A stretch of DNA of 64,000 bases from Rhodospirillaceae bacterium (GCA_018666155.1 JABJAH010000011.1:1-64000), one strand, 5' to 3'; shown: positions 53,827 to 63,670, numbered from the stretch's first letter. Numbers and translations are program-made. Notes: generated by a model not told the origin, from the letters alone.

Positions 53827-55194
53827 ATGGCAGAGCATCAGGTCACGGCACCCAATATGGACCCACCCTATCCAAGTGCGAAATATTCTTGGTACGTGGT
53901 TATCGTACTGATGCTGGCGTATGTATTTGCGTTTTTAGATCGTCAAATCCTGGCCTTATTGGTCGACCCCATAAAACGAGATATTGGTGTTACCGATTTT
54001 CAGATGAGTTTGTTGCTCGGACCGGCCTTTGCCTTTTTTTACGTCACACTCGGCATTCCCGTTGGACGGCTCGCCGATAGGCGCAGCCGCAGAACCATCA
54101 TCGGAATCGGGATCGCCGTTTGGAGTGTAATGACAGCCGTCTGCGGCTTAGCGAAGACCTTCACACACCTGTTCATAGCGCGCATCGGCGTGGGCGTCGG
54201 AGAAGCAACCTTACAACCCTGCGCGACCTCCGTTATCAGCGACTATTTCCCGAGAGAAAAACGCGGCCGAGCGATCAGTGTTTACTCGATGGGGCTCGGT
54301 ATCGGTGCGGGTCTGGCGCTCGTCCTCGGTGGCCAGGTTATTGCGGCAGTGTCAGACGGACCGTCTCTCACGCTGCCACTCATCGGCGAAATATACGGTT
54401 GGCAGATCGTATTCCTTGTTGTTGGTCTTCCGGGACTTCTCATCGCTGCGCTGATGTTTACGGTCAAGGAGCCCCATCGGCGAGATCGTATCGTCATAGA
54501 CGGACAGGACGCGGAACAAATACCGATCGGTGACGTCGTGCGATTTCTTGCCAAGAATTGGCGAACCTACGGTAGCCATTTTCTTGGCCTGTCGATCATG
54601 GGAATCATAGGCAACGCTTACTTGGCCTGGATACCAACGGTGTTTATTCGCACCTGGGGCTGGGGCATTGGGGAGATCAGCCTGTATTACGGCCTCGTGA
54701 TCAGCATCGGGGGAATTATTGGGGTCAATCTTGGCGGCTGGATGGGCGACAAGATGTATCAACGCGGTATTAAAGATGGCCATATGCGCGCCGTTCTGTT
54801 CGGCACCGCGCTGCTTGTTGTTGCAGCCATATTGGTGCCGCTGATGCCAAACCCGTGGTGGGGACTTGCGTTACTCGTGCCGCACGCTATCGGCTCAGGC
54901 ATCCCCACGGCTTGCGGGCCAACAGCGCTCATGATGATCGTCCCCAATCAAATGCGTGGCCAGATCTCCGCGGTTTATTGGTTTGTGCTCAGCATTTTGG
55001 GGCTAATGATCGGCCCCACCGCAGTCGCATTGGCCTCTGAAGTGTTCTTTGATGGACCAGCCGATATTCGCTACGGCCTGTCTCTGGTATCGGCTGTAGC
55101 CGGATCGTTTATATGGATCCTTGTTTTTAACCTAAAACCTTACCGCGCCAGCGTTGTTGAAGCAGAGGGCTGGAGTCAGCCATCTGGGAGCTGA
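53827..55194 (+). CDS. MFS transporter (tandem copy 1)
   Basis: 455 residues with about 12 membrane segments. MFS motif A appears as GRLADRRSRRTIIG, with a preceding YVFAFLDRQILALL and SDYFPREKRGRAIS in the middle loop, placing it in the Spinster-like group. GGAGG lies about ten bases before ATG 53827. It is divergent from the kinase, with a 191-base shared region. It is 76 bases before a paralogue of the same length. Substrate unknown. Confidence 0.88.
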   Translation: MAEHQVTAPNMDPPYPSAKYSWYVVIVLMLAYVFAFLDRQILALLVDPIKRDIGVTDFQMSLLLGPAFAFFYVTLGIPVGRLADRRSRRTIIGIGIAVWSVMTAVCGLAKTFTHLFIARIGVGVGEATLQPCATSVISDYFPREKRGRAISVYSMGLGIGAGLALVLGGQVIAAVSDGPSLTLPLIGEIYGWQIVFLVVGLPGLLIAALMFTVKEPHRRDRIVIDGQDAEQIPIGDVVRFLAKNWRTYGSHFLGLSIMGIIGNAYLAWIPTVFIRTWGWGIGEISLYYGLVISIGGIIGVNLGGWMGDKMYQRGIKDGHMRAVLFGTALLVVAAILVPLMPNPWWGLALLVPHAIGSGIPTACGPTALMMIVPNQMRGQISAVYWFVLSILGLMIGPTAVALASEVFFDGPADIRYGLSLVSAVAGSFIWILVFNLKPYRASVVEAEGWSQPSGS

Positions 55195-55270
55195 ATGCAT
55201 CCCTTGTCACATATTGTTAATCAGGGAACACTCACTCGGAGATAAGAAAATCAACGAAGGATAGCCCAGC

Positions 55271-56638
55271 ATGAGCGACGTGGCGGAGACAACGCAGCCA
55301 ACTGAACCGGCTTATCCGGATTCGAAATACGCTTGGTACGTCACCTCACTGCTCCTCGTCGCTTACATACTCTCGTTTGTGGATCGGCAGATCATGAGCC
55401 TGCTGATCGAGCCGATCAAAGCCGATCTCGGCCTCACCGATGGGCAAATCGGCCTCATACTCGGCCCTGCCTTTGCAATATTTTATGTGACGCTCGGCAT
55501 TCCCATCGGATGGCTGGCGGACCGTAAAAGCCGCCGCACCATTATTGGTGTTGGCATAACAGTGTGGTGCGTCATGACCGCCGCCTGCGGATTGGCGCGG
55601 AACTTTCCTCAACTGTTTATGGCGCGCATTGGTGTTGGCGCCGGCGAGGCTGTGCTTACCCCAAGCGCCCTATCCCTCATCAGCGATTATTTTCCCCAGA
55701 AAAAACGCGCTCGTGCGGTCAGCTTGTACATGTCTGGCATTTCATTAGGGCAAGGCTTGGCTAACCTCGTTGGTGGACCGCTCATCGCCGTTCTGCTTGC
55801 GATGCCACCTTTCGTTTTCCCCGTCATCGGTGAACTCCGGGCCTGGCAAACGGCCTTCATGATTGTGGGGCTACCTGGCCTCATCGTGGCCCTAATGATG
55901 ATGACAGTGAAAGAACCCTTACGGCGAGGTCTGATAGAGATCCAGAGCCGCGGCGCCACCAAGAAAGGCGAAATGTCGTTTAAAGACAGCATGGCATTCC
56001 TTGGTAAAAGATGGCGCGCTTATGGCAGCCTGTTCTTCGGCATGTCAGTGGTCACGTTGGTCGGCTACACGGGATTCTGGAACGCTCCATTGTTTCAGCG
56101 CACCTGGGGATGGGATATCGGAACCATCGGCGTAGCCCTTGGAACAGCCGGGCTCATTTTCGGACCCATCGGCGCCAATAGCGGCGGATGGCTAGCCGAT
56201 CAGCTCACCAAAGCGGGCGGCAAAGATGGTCCGATGCGGGCGATGTACTACGGCGTTGTCATCACAGTCATCACCAATATCGCCTATCCACTGATGCCGT
56301 CAGGCACCTGGGCGATGGTCATCTATGTGCCCTCTGTAATCGGCGGTGCCATGGCCTCCGCCTGTGGCGCCGCTGCGGTCGTTCACATTGCCCCGAACCA
56401 AGTCCGCGCCCAAGCAACCGCGATCTATTGGCTGATCATCAATGTCGTCGGATTGATGCTCGGACCCACCTCTGTAGGCTACCTGACCGATATGATGGGC
56501 GACCCTAACAAACTAAAATACGCCATGGCGGTCATCCCGCTAGTCGTCGGCGTGCCAGCCATCCTACTTATAATTTGGGGCTTGAAGCACTACGCCGCTG
56601 CAGCAGATGAAGCCCAAGAGTGGGCTGAAAAGGCTTAG
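55271..56638 (+). CDS. MFS transporter (tandem copy 2)
   Basis: 455 residues, exactly the length of copy 1 and collinear with it (LSFVDRQIMSLLIEPIKADL, GWLADRKSRRTIIGVG, SDYFPQKKRARAVS). Motif A and the DRQ segment of TM1 are conserved in both. Differences lie mainly in TM7-TM12 loops, so related substrates are likely. The tandem may provide import and export or two isomers (inference). Its 3' end is convergent with the small gene at 56645. Confidence 0.88.
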   Translation: MSDVAETTQPTEPAYPDSKYAWYVTSLLLVAYILSFVDRQIMSLLIEPIKADLGLTDGQIGLILGPAFAIFYVTLGIPIGWLADRKSRRTIIGVGITVWCVMTAACGLARNFPQLFMARIGVGAGEAVLTPSALSLISDYFPQKKRARAVSLYMSGISLGQGLANLVGGPLIAVLLAMPPFVFPVIGELRAWQTAFMIVGLPGLIVALMMMTVKEPLRRGLIEIQSRGATKKGEMSFKDSMAFLGKRWRAYGSLFFGMSVVTLVGYTGFWNAPLFQRTWGWDIGTIGVALGTAGLIFGPIGANSGGWLADQLTKAGGKDGPMRAMYYGVVITVITNIAYPLMPSGTWAMVIYVPSVIGGAMASACGAAAVVHIAPNQVRAQATAIYWLIINVVGLMLGPTSVGYLTDMMGDPNKLKYAMAVIPLVVGVPAILLIIWGLKHYAAAADEAQEWAEKA

Positions 56639-56644
56639 GGCCTG

Positions 56645-56995
56645 TTAGTCGGGTTGCTTGAAGTAGTCGACCGCGCCGGGATCAACATTGGCGACTGTTT
56701 TCCTGTCGCGCATAATCTCCGTCCAGATTCTATTCACGAAAGCGTCCAGGTCTTTCTGATTTTCAGCGCGCTCATCTTCAGTTGGCTCGTGGTCTTCAAC
56801 GGCTGTCGGCGTCAGAGTGTCACGACGCACCAATTCCCGCTCCATGGCACGCAACCGCTCTTTCAGAATGTAGACCTCGGCCGACAGCGCGGTGATCGCA
56901 CCGACCATGTTGTCGACAGGTAGGTCATGAATCCAATCTGGCTCGTCGCCAGTGACGGGACCCGTTCTTACGGTTTTGAATGGTGGCTTAGACAA
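56645..56995 (-). CDS. Hypothetical acidic helical protein
   Basis: 116 residues starting with TTG at 56995, eight bases after the methyltransferase stop. An N-terminal WIHDLPVDNMVGAITALSAE region and a coiled-coil-like ILKERLRAMERELVRRD helix are followed by an acidic stretch. No family was recognised. It is tightly linked to methyltransferase paralogue B, which suggests a partner protein. No signal peptide or membrane segment. Confidence 0.6.
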   Translation of the reverse strand: MSKPPFKTVRTGPVTGDEPDWIHDLPVDNMVGAITALSAEVYILKERLRAMERELVRRDTLTPTAVEDHEPTEDERAENQKDLDAFVNRIWTEIMRDRKTVANVDPGAVDYFKQPD

Positions 56996-57003
56996 GGCTC
57001 GGG

Positions 57004-58098
57004 CTACTTCTCAAGCTGATAAAAACGCCACGATGTAACACGCGACCCTTTTTTCACCTTGTCAGAGTGGTACGGTTTGAATGGCTCGATCGACACCGTC
57101 TTGAAACCAACATCGCGAGCCGCCTTATCCATATCGAAATCGATCCACGCCGCCGTATAGGTCTCGTTATTGTTCCAGGCGTGAGATTGCTGCACAGCCC
57201 TAAACATTGGGGAACCGTCGCCCTGCCCAAATTCGGGACCAATGAATAGTCCGCCGGGCTTAAGGACACGACGAGCTTCCCTTAGAGCGTTCTTAAGATT
57301 GACCGGCGGAATCTCGTGGAACATGAAAAGATGGAAAATGCAGTCGAAGGTATCGTCCTCGAAATCCAAATGCTCGATATCCTGTTGAGACAACTTGAAT
57401 TTAAAACCGTGCTCCTGAGCGCGCTTTTGGGCCAACTTCAAACAAGGCGCCGACAAATCAACACCGTAGCATTCTGATTCAGGATGAATTTTCTGCCATT
57501 CGATTAATCCGGCCCCATGCCCCGTGCCCCAGTCCAGCACTTTGTCAAAAGCTCGATCGGGAAACTGACTGTAGGACAATCGATAAATAAGATTGGGGTC
57601 CATATGCGCCGGGTTGGTTGTCCGGCGACCGAACTCATAGGACAGGCCATCAAGAGGGTCCGAGTGGACGCCGCCGCTGTGCTGATGAAAGTCGACAAAG
57701 CGATAATACTCTGGAAGCTCCAGGGAATCATCGAGCCGTAAATCATCACCAGCCGACTCTGCGGCCGATTCTAATTCCGCAATGATGTGATCCCGATCTT
57801 GGTTAACGGTGTCGAAAATCCCGTAATCAGGACGGTGGTATTTGAACCTCTGGAAATGTCGAAAACACCAGGAATAGAGCTGAAACTCAAGAAGGTCATC
57901 GAGAACAGGCTGGGCCTCTTCAATGGTCTGGGGCGCCGCCACATCACCGATGGACTCGTCATATGCGCTGCCCATCTGCTGAACTAAGGGTCCTTCCATG
58001 AAATTTCGGCAGGACCGTAAAAACGCGTGATAAGCGCGAAAATCCCGGCTTTCTGGGACTTCAAGAATGTCTTTGTCGTTTCTCAGAGAATCAGGCAT
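57004..58098 (-). CDS. Class I methyltransferase with long N-terminal domain (paralogue B)
   Basis: 364 residues. The SAM core has VLDWGTGHGAGLIEW near 186, CYGVDLSAPCLKLA and LKPGGLFIGPEFGQGDG. The first 180 residues carry the same motif region as paralogue A (VDFHQHSGGVHS, LSYEFGRR), and VDLSAPCLKLA mirrors VDVSAPCLRYA there. ATG 58098 has GGGGGA upstream. A small acidic protein gene follows eight bases after its stop. Substrate unknown. It is divergent from hspQ, separated by 151 bases. Confidence 0.84.
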   Translation of the reverse strand: MPDSLRNDKDILEVPESRDFRAYHAFLRSCRNFMEGPLVQQMGSAYDESIGDVAAPQTIEEAQPVLDDLLEFQLYSWCFRHFQRFKYHRPDYGIFDTVNQDRDHIIAELESAAESAGDDLRLDDSLELPEYYRFVDFHQHSGGVHSDPLDGLSYEFGRRTTNPAHMDPNLIYRLSYSQFPDRAFDKVLDWGTGHGAGLIEWQKIHPESECYGVDLSAPCLKLAQKRAQEHGFKFKLSQQDIEHLDFEDDTFDCIFHLFMFHEIPPVNLKNALREARRVLKPGGLFIGPEFGQGDGSPMFRAVQQSHAWNNNETYTAAWIDFDMDKAARDVGFKTVSIEPFKPYHSDKVKKGSRVTSWRFYQLEK

Positions 58099-58249
58099 CG
58101 AGTCCCCCTGTTTTCAAGAGCGCAGGAATAGTTTACGAGCTTCCTCCCGTTCAGAAAAGGGTGGTGGAGCATTGCTTTGCGCTTTGCCCAAGCCCATTTG
58201 ATAGACTTAACCTGTCAGCACAGGACCTATGGATCCGGAAGGAACTTTA

Positions 58250-58600
58250 ATGTCGGCGATGTGGTCCGCCAATCAGTCGAGGGAAGCGAAATTCCGCATT
58301 GGGCAAGTGGTACGTCACCGCTTGTTCCCGTTTCGTGGCGTCATCTTCGATGTGGACCCGGAATTCAGCAATACCGATGAATGGTGGCAGTCCATCCCAG
58401 AGCAGGCTCGCCCAAGAAAAGACCAGCCGTTCTACCATGTGTTCGCAGAAAACGAATCGTCCCACTATGTGGCCTACGTTTCTCAACAAAACCTGCTGGA
58501 GGATGAAACCGGCGATCCGGTCATGCATCCGGACATTCCTGACTATTTCGAGGAAGTGGACGACGGAATCTACGTCCTGCACAAGACTTACAAAAACTAG
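58250..58600 (+). CDS. hspQ: Heat-shock protein HspQ
   Basis: 116 residues from ATG 58250 (AAGGA nine bases upstream). The YccV-like domain is clear: AKFRIGQVVRHRLFPFRGVI, WWQSIPEQARPRKDQPFYHV and YVSQQNLL. HspQ stimulates Lon-dependent proteolysis and was first described as binding hemimethylated DNA. Length is slightly above the enterobacterial form. It stands alone, with the peroxiredoxin gene 144 bases downstream on the same strand. Confidence 0.93.
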   Translation: MSAMWSANQSREAKFRIGQVVRHRLFPFRGVIFDVDPEFSNTDEWWQSIPEQARPRKDQPFYHVFAENESSHYVAYVSQQNLLEDETGDPVMHPDIPDYFEEVDDGIYVLHKTYKN

Positions 58601-58744
58601 CCACCCGCAAGAAAATGCGATTCGACGATTGGAATGGGCCTCGACAGTGCTTAGGTTAGGCCTGTAACAGACGCGCACTAACAGTGTGCATTGGATCCGG
58701 CGCGAGGGGCGCGCCAGACATTCGATAAACAGGAGACGTATTCA

Positions 58745-59221
58745 ATGACCATCAGCAATGGCGATAAAATGCCTGCCGGCAGCTTCAAGGTAATGACCAG
58801 CGACGGCGTCAACGATATGAGCGCCGACGAGCTATTCGCTGGCAAGAAAGTCGCCCTTTTTTCCGTTCCGGGCGCTTTCACACCGACTTGCTCGAATGAG
58901 CACCTACCCAGCTACCTAAAGAACTTCGATGCGATCAAAGCAAAGGGCTTTGACACCATCGCATGCATGGCGGTCAACGATGCGTTCGTCATGAAGGCGT
59001 GGGGCGAAGACCGCGGCGTTGGCGACAAGATTGTGATGCTAGCCGACGGCAACGGTGATTACACGAAAGCCTTAGGTCTCGAACTTGACGCGTCTGGTTT
59101 TGGCCTCGGAACACGCGGCAAGCGTTTCTCCGTTGTCGTCAATGATGGCGTCGCCGAGCAAGTGAATATTGATGAAGGCGGGTATGACCTGACCAGCGCA
59201 GAAAAGACCTGCGCTATCTAA
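58745..59221 (+). CDS. Peroxiredoxin, Prx5/AhpE-type
   Basis: 158 residues from ATG 58745, with AGGAGA upstream. The peroxidatic Cys49 lies in VPGAFTPTCS, and MAVNDAFVM and a C-terminal EKTCAI (a possible resolving Cys) complete the Prx5 pattern. It reduces H2O2 and alkyl hydroperoxides in the cytoplasm using thioredoxin or glutaredoxin. The longer frame to 58691 is not conserved. A strong intrinsic terminator ends the transcript at 59247-59273. Confidence 0.93.
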   Translation: MTISNGDKMPAGSFKVMTSDGVNDMSADELFAGKKVALFSVPGAFTPTCSNEHLPSYLKNFDAIKAKGFDTIACMAVNDAFVMKAWGEDRGVGDKIVMLADGNGDYTKALGLELDASGFGLGTRGKRFSVVVNDGVAEQVNIDEGGYDLTSAEKTCAI

Positions 59222-59246
59222 TCGCAGACTTCATAGATTGTGAATG

Positions 59247-59273
59247 CGGCGGCTCCAACGGGGCCGCCGTTTT
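59247..59273 (+). terminator. Rho-independent terminator of the peroxiredoxin gene
   Basis: A ten-pair stem (CGGCGGCTCC with GGGGCCGCCG, one G-U pair) closes a three-base loop and is followed by TTTT. It begins 25 bases after the stop codon. On the other strand there is no T-run, so it serves the plus-strand gene only. Confidence 0.85.
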
Positions 59274-59301
59274 CATTTGGAAACTCGGAAATATTTAGGC
59301 G

Positions 59302-60189
59302 TTAGACGTCAACGACATGATAGCGCTCATCTCCGTGACTAAACACGACGGACTTGTATTTTGGCATTCGGGCTGGATCAACAAGATGACCGAACCCGAA
59401 CGCACCGAGATGTTTAGCAAACACGCGCTCGCCTAAACGGTCCGCGTCTTCAGGAATGATAGGCGTATACCGTTGCAGCACCTTAACGCACTCATCACGA
59501 TATTCATCACGGCTCACCACCGCTTTGTTGTCGCCTTGAAAACGGTAGATGCCCAGAGGGACTGGCACGACATGGCAATCCGCCTTTTCAATAAAGCGGG
59601 CCCACAATTCGAAGTCGCAGGCCAACGACAGCGTGTGATCAAAAGTTCCACCGGCCTCATCCCAAAGCGAACGACGCCAGAACGTTGAATCCTGAACGAT
59701 CCAACCCGACGTTGGCAACCCAGACGACTTGATATGTTCGCCATTGTAGAAGCCCCACTGATCCACTCCTGGCATGAAGTCGGCCTTCATAACCAAACCA
59801 TCTTTCCGTGCCTGCATTGGATAGCGAGATGTAATCCATTGCACTTCGGGAAGCTGATCGAAAATATCGAGCGCCGTTTGAATTGCCCATGGGGCCAGCA
59901 TATCGTCGGAGTTTAACCAGCCCATGATCTCAGCGTCGGATTTCGCGAACCCTGCTTCAACGCCGTGATACATGCCGTCGTCGGGCTCACTCTGCCAGTG
60001 CTGCAGTTTTTCTTGATGACTCTCGATGATTTCGACCGACCCATCGGTCGACCCTGCATCCATAACCACATAGTCGACGCGATCAAATCCACGCTGATTG
60101 ATAATCGAGGCCATGCAATCCTCAAGATAGGGCGCATAGTTATAGTTGACGGTTACCAAACACAGGCGGTTTTGATGATCAGAAGTCAC
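59302..60189 (-). CDS. Family 2 glycosyltransferase
   Basis: 295 residues. The GT-A core is VTVNYNYAPYLEDC, YVVMDAGSTDGSVEII (nucleotide contact), GWLNSDDML with the metal-binding DD, and WARF in the acceptor part. There are no membrane segments. It starts with GTG 60189, 11 bases after the HAD gene stop, with GGGATTACC upstream. It is the last gene of a four-gene minus-strand operon. Role: transfer of a sugar to a surface glycan, with acceptor unknown. Confidence 0.9.
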   Translation of the reverse strand: MTSDHQNRLCLVTVNYNYAPYLEDCMASIINQRGFDRVDYVVMDAGSTDGSVEIIESHQEKLQHWQSEPDDGMYHGVEAGFAKSDAEIMGWLNSDDMLAPWAIQTALDIFDQLPEVQWITSRYPMQARKDGLVMKADFMPGVDQWGFYNGEHIKSSGLPTSGWIVQDSTFWRRSLWDEAGGTFDHTLSLACDFELWARFIEKADCHVVPVPLGIYRFQGDNKAVVSRDEYRDECVKVLQRYTPIIPEDADRLGERVFAKHLGAFGFGHLVDPARMPKYKSVVFSHGDERYHVVDV

Positions 60190-60200
60190 GATGGTAATCC

Positions 60201-62687
60201 CTAAAAGACCCGGTCGAGGCGGACGTACGTGAAGCGGAGCAAAAGGTCCAGGCTATGTGGCCACGGCGGCATCGAAGACCCAAGGTCGATCGTTATGGAA
60301 CCACCATCTTCGCCCATCATGATCGCGCCATTTTGCATTTCATCGCCGCTATCAATTGATAATTTTGAAGTGACATCAATAACAGCTTGCTCAGCCTCAC
60401 CGCGATACATGACAGCGCAGCGCTCAATGAGGACTAGAGAGGCGGCGCTTGGCCATTGTAGCTGAAGGGCTTGATAGGCTTGGGGACCGAACGGCTTAAT
60501 TTCAGATTGAATTTCACCGCGCCCGAGCGTGGAAAGTTCAAGCGGAACAGACAGGGATTTTCGATCGTCGGCGCCGACACCAAAGTCAGGAACCAAGTTT
60601 AGAACACCGAGAGCAGAGCCAGACGTGAATTGATCAGCCGTTGCCATACCACTCGATATCAGCGCCGCCGCATCGCCGAGCGATGGGGCGGCTTTAACCA
60701 GTGCCGCCTGCGGCCAATATGCCTCATGGCGTGCAAGCGAAGACCACGCCTTAGCCCCTCCAAATTCGAGGGTTGCCGGATCAATGCGAAGGTCAGCCAA
60801 CGCCCGCTGATCTGAAAGATCAAAATTCGCCTCGTGCAGCCAAGATCCAGTACTGGCCACCTCATCTGTCGTCGGATACAGCATCGATTGCTTCACGATC
60901 TCAGTGGCGTGACTCAAGAAGGCTGGCGTGGCGATACCGTCCGGACCAACCACATCTATAATTGCGCGAGCGCCCGCGAGAATGCCTTCTTGCATCGCTT
61001 CCATCTGAGCAATCTGTGACGCTGGCCGCTGACTCGGCAGAAGGTCGGGCTGCCCGTCTCCGTCAAAATCGTCGAGACTCCCTTCTGAACACATGCAGGC
61101 GTGTTCCAGAATATCGGGCGTGCGCTCAAGCAAACGGGTCAAACCGGAATCATAACCGTCGCCATCAATAAGGGCGCGAAGATCCGTCCCCGCGAGCACG
61201 TTGTCCCGGCCCTTAGCGTTAATCGCGACGTAGAGCCCTGTGAGGGTGATGCCCATACCTTCTCGCTCCAGAATCCTCTGCAACACCGTTTGAATCGTAC
61301 CCGCGTAACCGAGGTCGAGCACAAAAGCATGACCATCTTTCTGAGAGCCAAAAGCGCCCTCAAGATAAGCGAGCAACTTTTGACGCCGGGTCGCGCCGAA
61401 CTGTGTGATTTTGTTCTGCAGCTCATCTGAACGCGACACGCCGGTGAGAAACGCCTCCATACCGCCAGCCGCATGAATATCAAAAAGATTAGGGTCCTTG
61501 AAAACGCCCGCCAGATCGGCGCGGTTGAGGCCAAGCTGGGCTAGAACATCATCGGACGCTGGGCCAGGACAGTATGAGACCGCTTGGGCGAGTAAAGAGA
61601 GATCGTCAGGCCAGAGCGCCGCGCGGACCACAGCTCGGCGCGACAACCACACCTCGCCCGGATCCACGTCTTGTCCCAACGCTTGAGACACATGAGAAAC
61701 CAAGCGCGCTAGAAACCGGCCTTCTCGCATGATGCCAACGACGGCAGCATCCTTGTTTTGAACAGCGCTTGCCACGACCCACGACGCATAGGCCGTAAAC
61801 AAAGGTGCGAGTGTCACCGCGCCATAGCTCCAATACGCGCGATGATCATCGGATAGGTCAACCGGGCAGCGATGAGCCAATCGCGAGCGCAATCCGGTGA
61901 GTCCACCATCACCGCCGGCCGCGATCCAATCCGCGCGCGCCGCCACATCTTTTGGAAGCTCTCTACTCAGCGTCCGCGGCAAACCGCTCCATTTGTCATA
62001 AAAGACGTGAGCAATATCGCGCGCGACGCATGGCGCCACATCTGCGTCGACGTTGTCACCCACATGGACCATTTGTTCGGGTGCAACAGAAAGGTCGGCG
62101 AGGACGTGGTCAAAGAGGTCACGCCATTTCGGCCTGCCCTGCTCATTGGATATGTATAGCGTTTCAGGAATCCGGTCTCGCTCGAGACCAGCCTTAACGA
62201 GAAAACCTGTTAGCTCGTCGCGGGTAAAATAAGTATCGGACGTCAGCACGACCCTGACGTCCGCGCTCATCGCTACGTCCATCAAATCGACAACGCCGCG
62301 ATCAAGCACCATCGACTCGGCTTCAATCGCAACTTCACGGGTTATAGCCGCTATTGCTGAGTCCGAGCCCCGCCAAATGTGTTCGGGTAATGCGGCGTAT
62401 ATATCAACGAGCAAGACTTCTCGCGATCCCATCTTGGCTTCAGCTTTCGCGCGCGCGGCCTTTGCCGCGGCGACGCGCAGATGGGCAAACTGCGTGACCG
62501 TTATCTGCCCCGCGAGGAGATCAGCATCCTTTAAAGAACGCCCAACCTGGTAAAAAATATCAGCGGGTTCAGGAACGCGGCGCCAGATCAGCGTATCAAA
62601 TACATCAAGCGATAATACTTTGTAGCGCCCGGCGGTAAGGTCGGCGGCGAGTGCCCGAAGGCGCATGTCAGGCCCTAGAGTTGTCAT
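60201..62687 (-). CDS. COG5610-type HAD-domain protein of glycan loci
   Basis: 828 residues. The N-terminal HAD phosphatase has motif I LSLDVFDTLIW (Asp28, Asp30-like position read as Phe, then Asp31), motif II VVLTSDTYF, a conserved Lys in GRPKWRD and motif IV HVGDNVDADV. A second domain of about 330 residues (AVVGIMREGRFLARL, FVLDLGYAGTIQTVLQ) and a helical tail follow. Such large HAD proteins are found in polysaccharide clusters and are uncharacterised. Its ATG overlaps the stop of the PanE-like gene (ATGA). Confidence 0.82.
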   Translation of the reverse strand: MTTLGPDMRLRALAADLTAGRYKVLSLDVFDTLIWRRVPEPADIFYQVGRSLKDADLLAGQITVTQFAHLRVAAAKAARAKAEAKMGSREVLLVDIYAALPEHIWRGSDSAIAAITREVAIEAESMVLDRGVVDLMDVAMSADVRVVLTSDTYFTRDELTGFLVKAGLERDRIPETLYISNEQGRPKWRDLFDHVLADLSVAPEQMVHVGDNVDADVAPCVARDIAHVFYDKWSGLPRTLSRELPKDVAARADWIAAGGDGGLTGLRSRLAHRCPVDLSDDHRAYWSYGAVTLAPLFTAYASWVVASAVQNKDAAVVGIMREGRFLARLVSHVSQALGQDVDPGEVWLSRRAVVRAALWPDDLSLLAQAVSYCPGPASDDVLAQLGLNRADLAGVFKDPNLFDIHAAGGMEAFLTGVSRSDELQNKITQFGATRRQKLLAYLEGAFGSQKDGHAFVLDLGYAGTIQTVLQRILEREGMGITLTGLYVAINAKGRDNVLAGTDLRALIDGDGYDSGLTRLLERTPDILEHACMCSEGSLDDFDGDGQPDLLPSQRPASQIAQMEAMQEGILAGARAIIDVVGPDGIATPAFLSHATEIVKQSMLYPTTDEVASTGSWLHEANFDLSDQRALADLRIDPATLEFGGAKAWSSLARHEAYWPQAALVKAAPSLGDAAALISSGMATADQFTSGSALGVLNLVPDFGVGADDRKSLSVPLELSTLGRGEIQSEIKPFGPQAYQALQLQWPSAASLVLIERCAVMYRGEAEQAVIDVTSKLSIDSGDEMQNGAIMMGEDGGSITIDLGSSMPPWPHSLDLLLRFTYVRLDRVF

Positions 62688-63670
62688 GCCCGCACCGCCA
62701 ATGCGGTTTGCTGCCGTACCCGAAGCAACCCATAAACAGTACGCGCCAGCGGCACAGGCACGTCGAGCAGTCCGGCAACCTCGATAACAGAGGCTAATAT
62801 GCTGTCAATCTCTATCGGTTTTCCGCGCTCCATATCCTGAAGCATAGACGTTTTTGACGCTTTAAGCTTCGCCCCACCTTTTGGGCGCGCCGCAGGGTCA
62901 GGTCCCGGATCAAGCCCCAGCGCCTTCGTCACGGCTCGGCCTTCATTCATCAAGCCGATCAATGTGTCAGACACCAATTCGTCATCGAGCAGCCGGTCTA
63001 TTGTCGCCATGGTCAACGCACTCACGGGATTAAAGCTGATATTGGCAAGCAGCTTACTCATAACTTGTTGATGAATACTTTCCGCAATATCGGTGTTGTA
63101 GCCCGCAGAACGGAATACCGAAGCGATGTCTTCGGTCCCGTCGCGGTTGTTATCTGGACGGCCAAGATACAATTGGTTCGAATGATCATGGCTGAGTGCC
63201 CCATCATCCCGCCAGGACACACCGCAATTGATGACGCCGCCAATGTACCGGTTTACGTCGAAATGACGGGATACGCAGCCGTCGCGGTCAACACTGTCCA
63301 GTTGCGTTCCCTGTAGCGGCCCATCGAAAGCCTCAAAGAACCACCAGGGGATACCATTCATGATCTGAACGACCGGCGTGTTTACATCGAGCAACGGACC
63401 GATAGAAGGCGCGACGTCCTTCAGTGCGGTTTCTTTGACCGTAAGAATAACCAGGTCCTGGAGCCCAAGAGCATCAGCCGTTGAAGCCACTTTTGGTGTG
63501 GCGTGAAGAATGTCGTCGCCATCGTGAAGTGTAATGCCGGCGGCGCCCATAGCTTCGACACGCGCGGGCCTCACCAAAGCGGATACATCAAAGCCAGCCT
63601 TGATCATCTTAACGGCCATCATGCCGCCAATCGCGCCAGGCCCGACGATGCATATTCGAGATATCGTCAC
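62684..63670 (-). CDS. Ketopantoate reductase-like (PanE/ApbA) dehydrogenase
   Basis: 328 residues. The N-terminal NADP loop is VGPGAIGGMMAVKMIKAG, and the C-terminal helical domain contains SKLLANISFNPVSALT, KASKTSMLQDMERGKPIEID and a Glu/Asp pair, as in the PanE/ApbA family. The Lys/Asn/Ser/Glu catalytic pattern seems present. Whether it makes pantoate or acts on another 2-oxo acid is open, since no other pantothenate gene is near. It starts with GTG overlapping the upstream stop (GTGA) and its own stop overlaps the HAD gene ATG. Confidence 0.86.
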   Translation of the reverse strand: MTISRICIVGPGAIGGMMAVKMIKAGFDVSALVRPARVEAMGAAGITLHDGDDILHATPKVASTADALGLQDLVILTVKETALKDVAPSIGPLLDVNTPVVQIMNGIPWWFFEAFDGPLQGTQLDSVDRDGCVSRHFDVNRYIGGVINCGVSWRDDGALSHDHSNQLYLGRPDNNRDGTEDIASVFRSAGYNTDIAESIHQQVMSKLLANISFNPVSALTMATIDRLLDDELVSDTLIGLMNEGRAVTKALGLDPGPDPAARPKGGAKLKASKTSMLQDMERGKPIEIDSILASVIEVAGLLDVPVPLARTVYGLLRVRQQTALAVRA

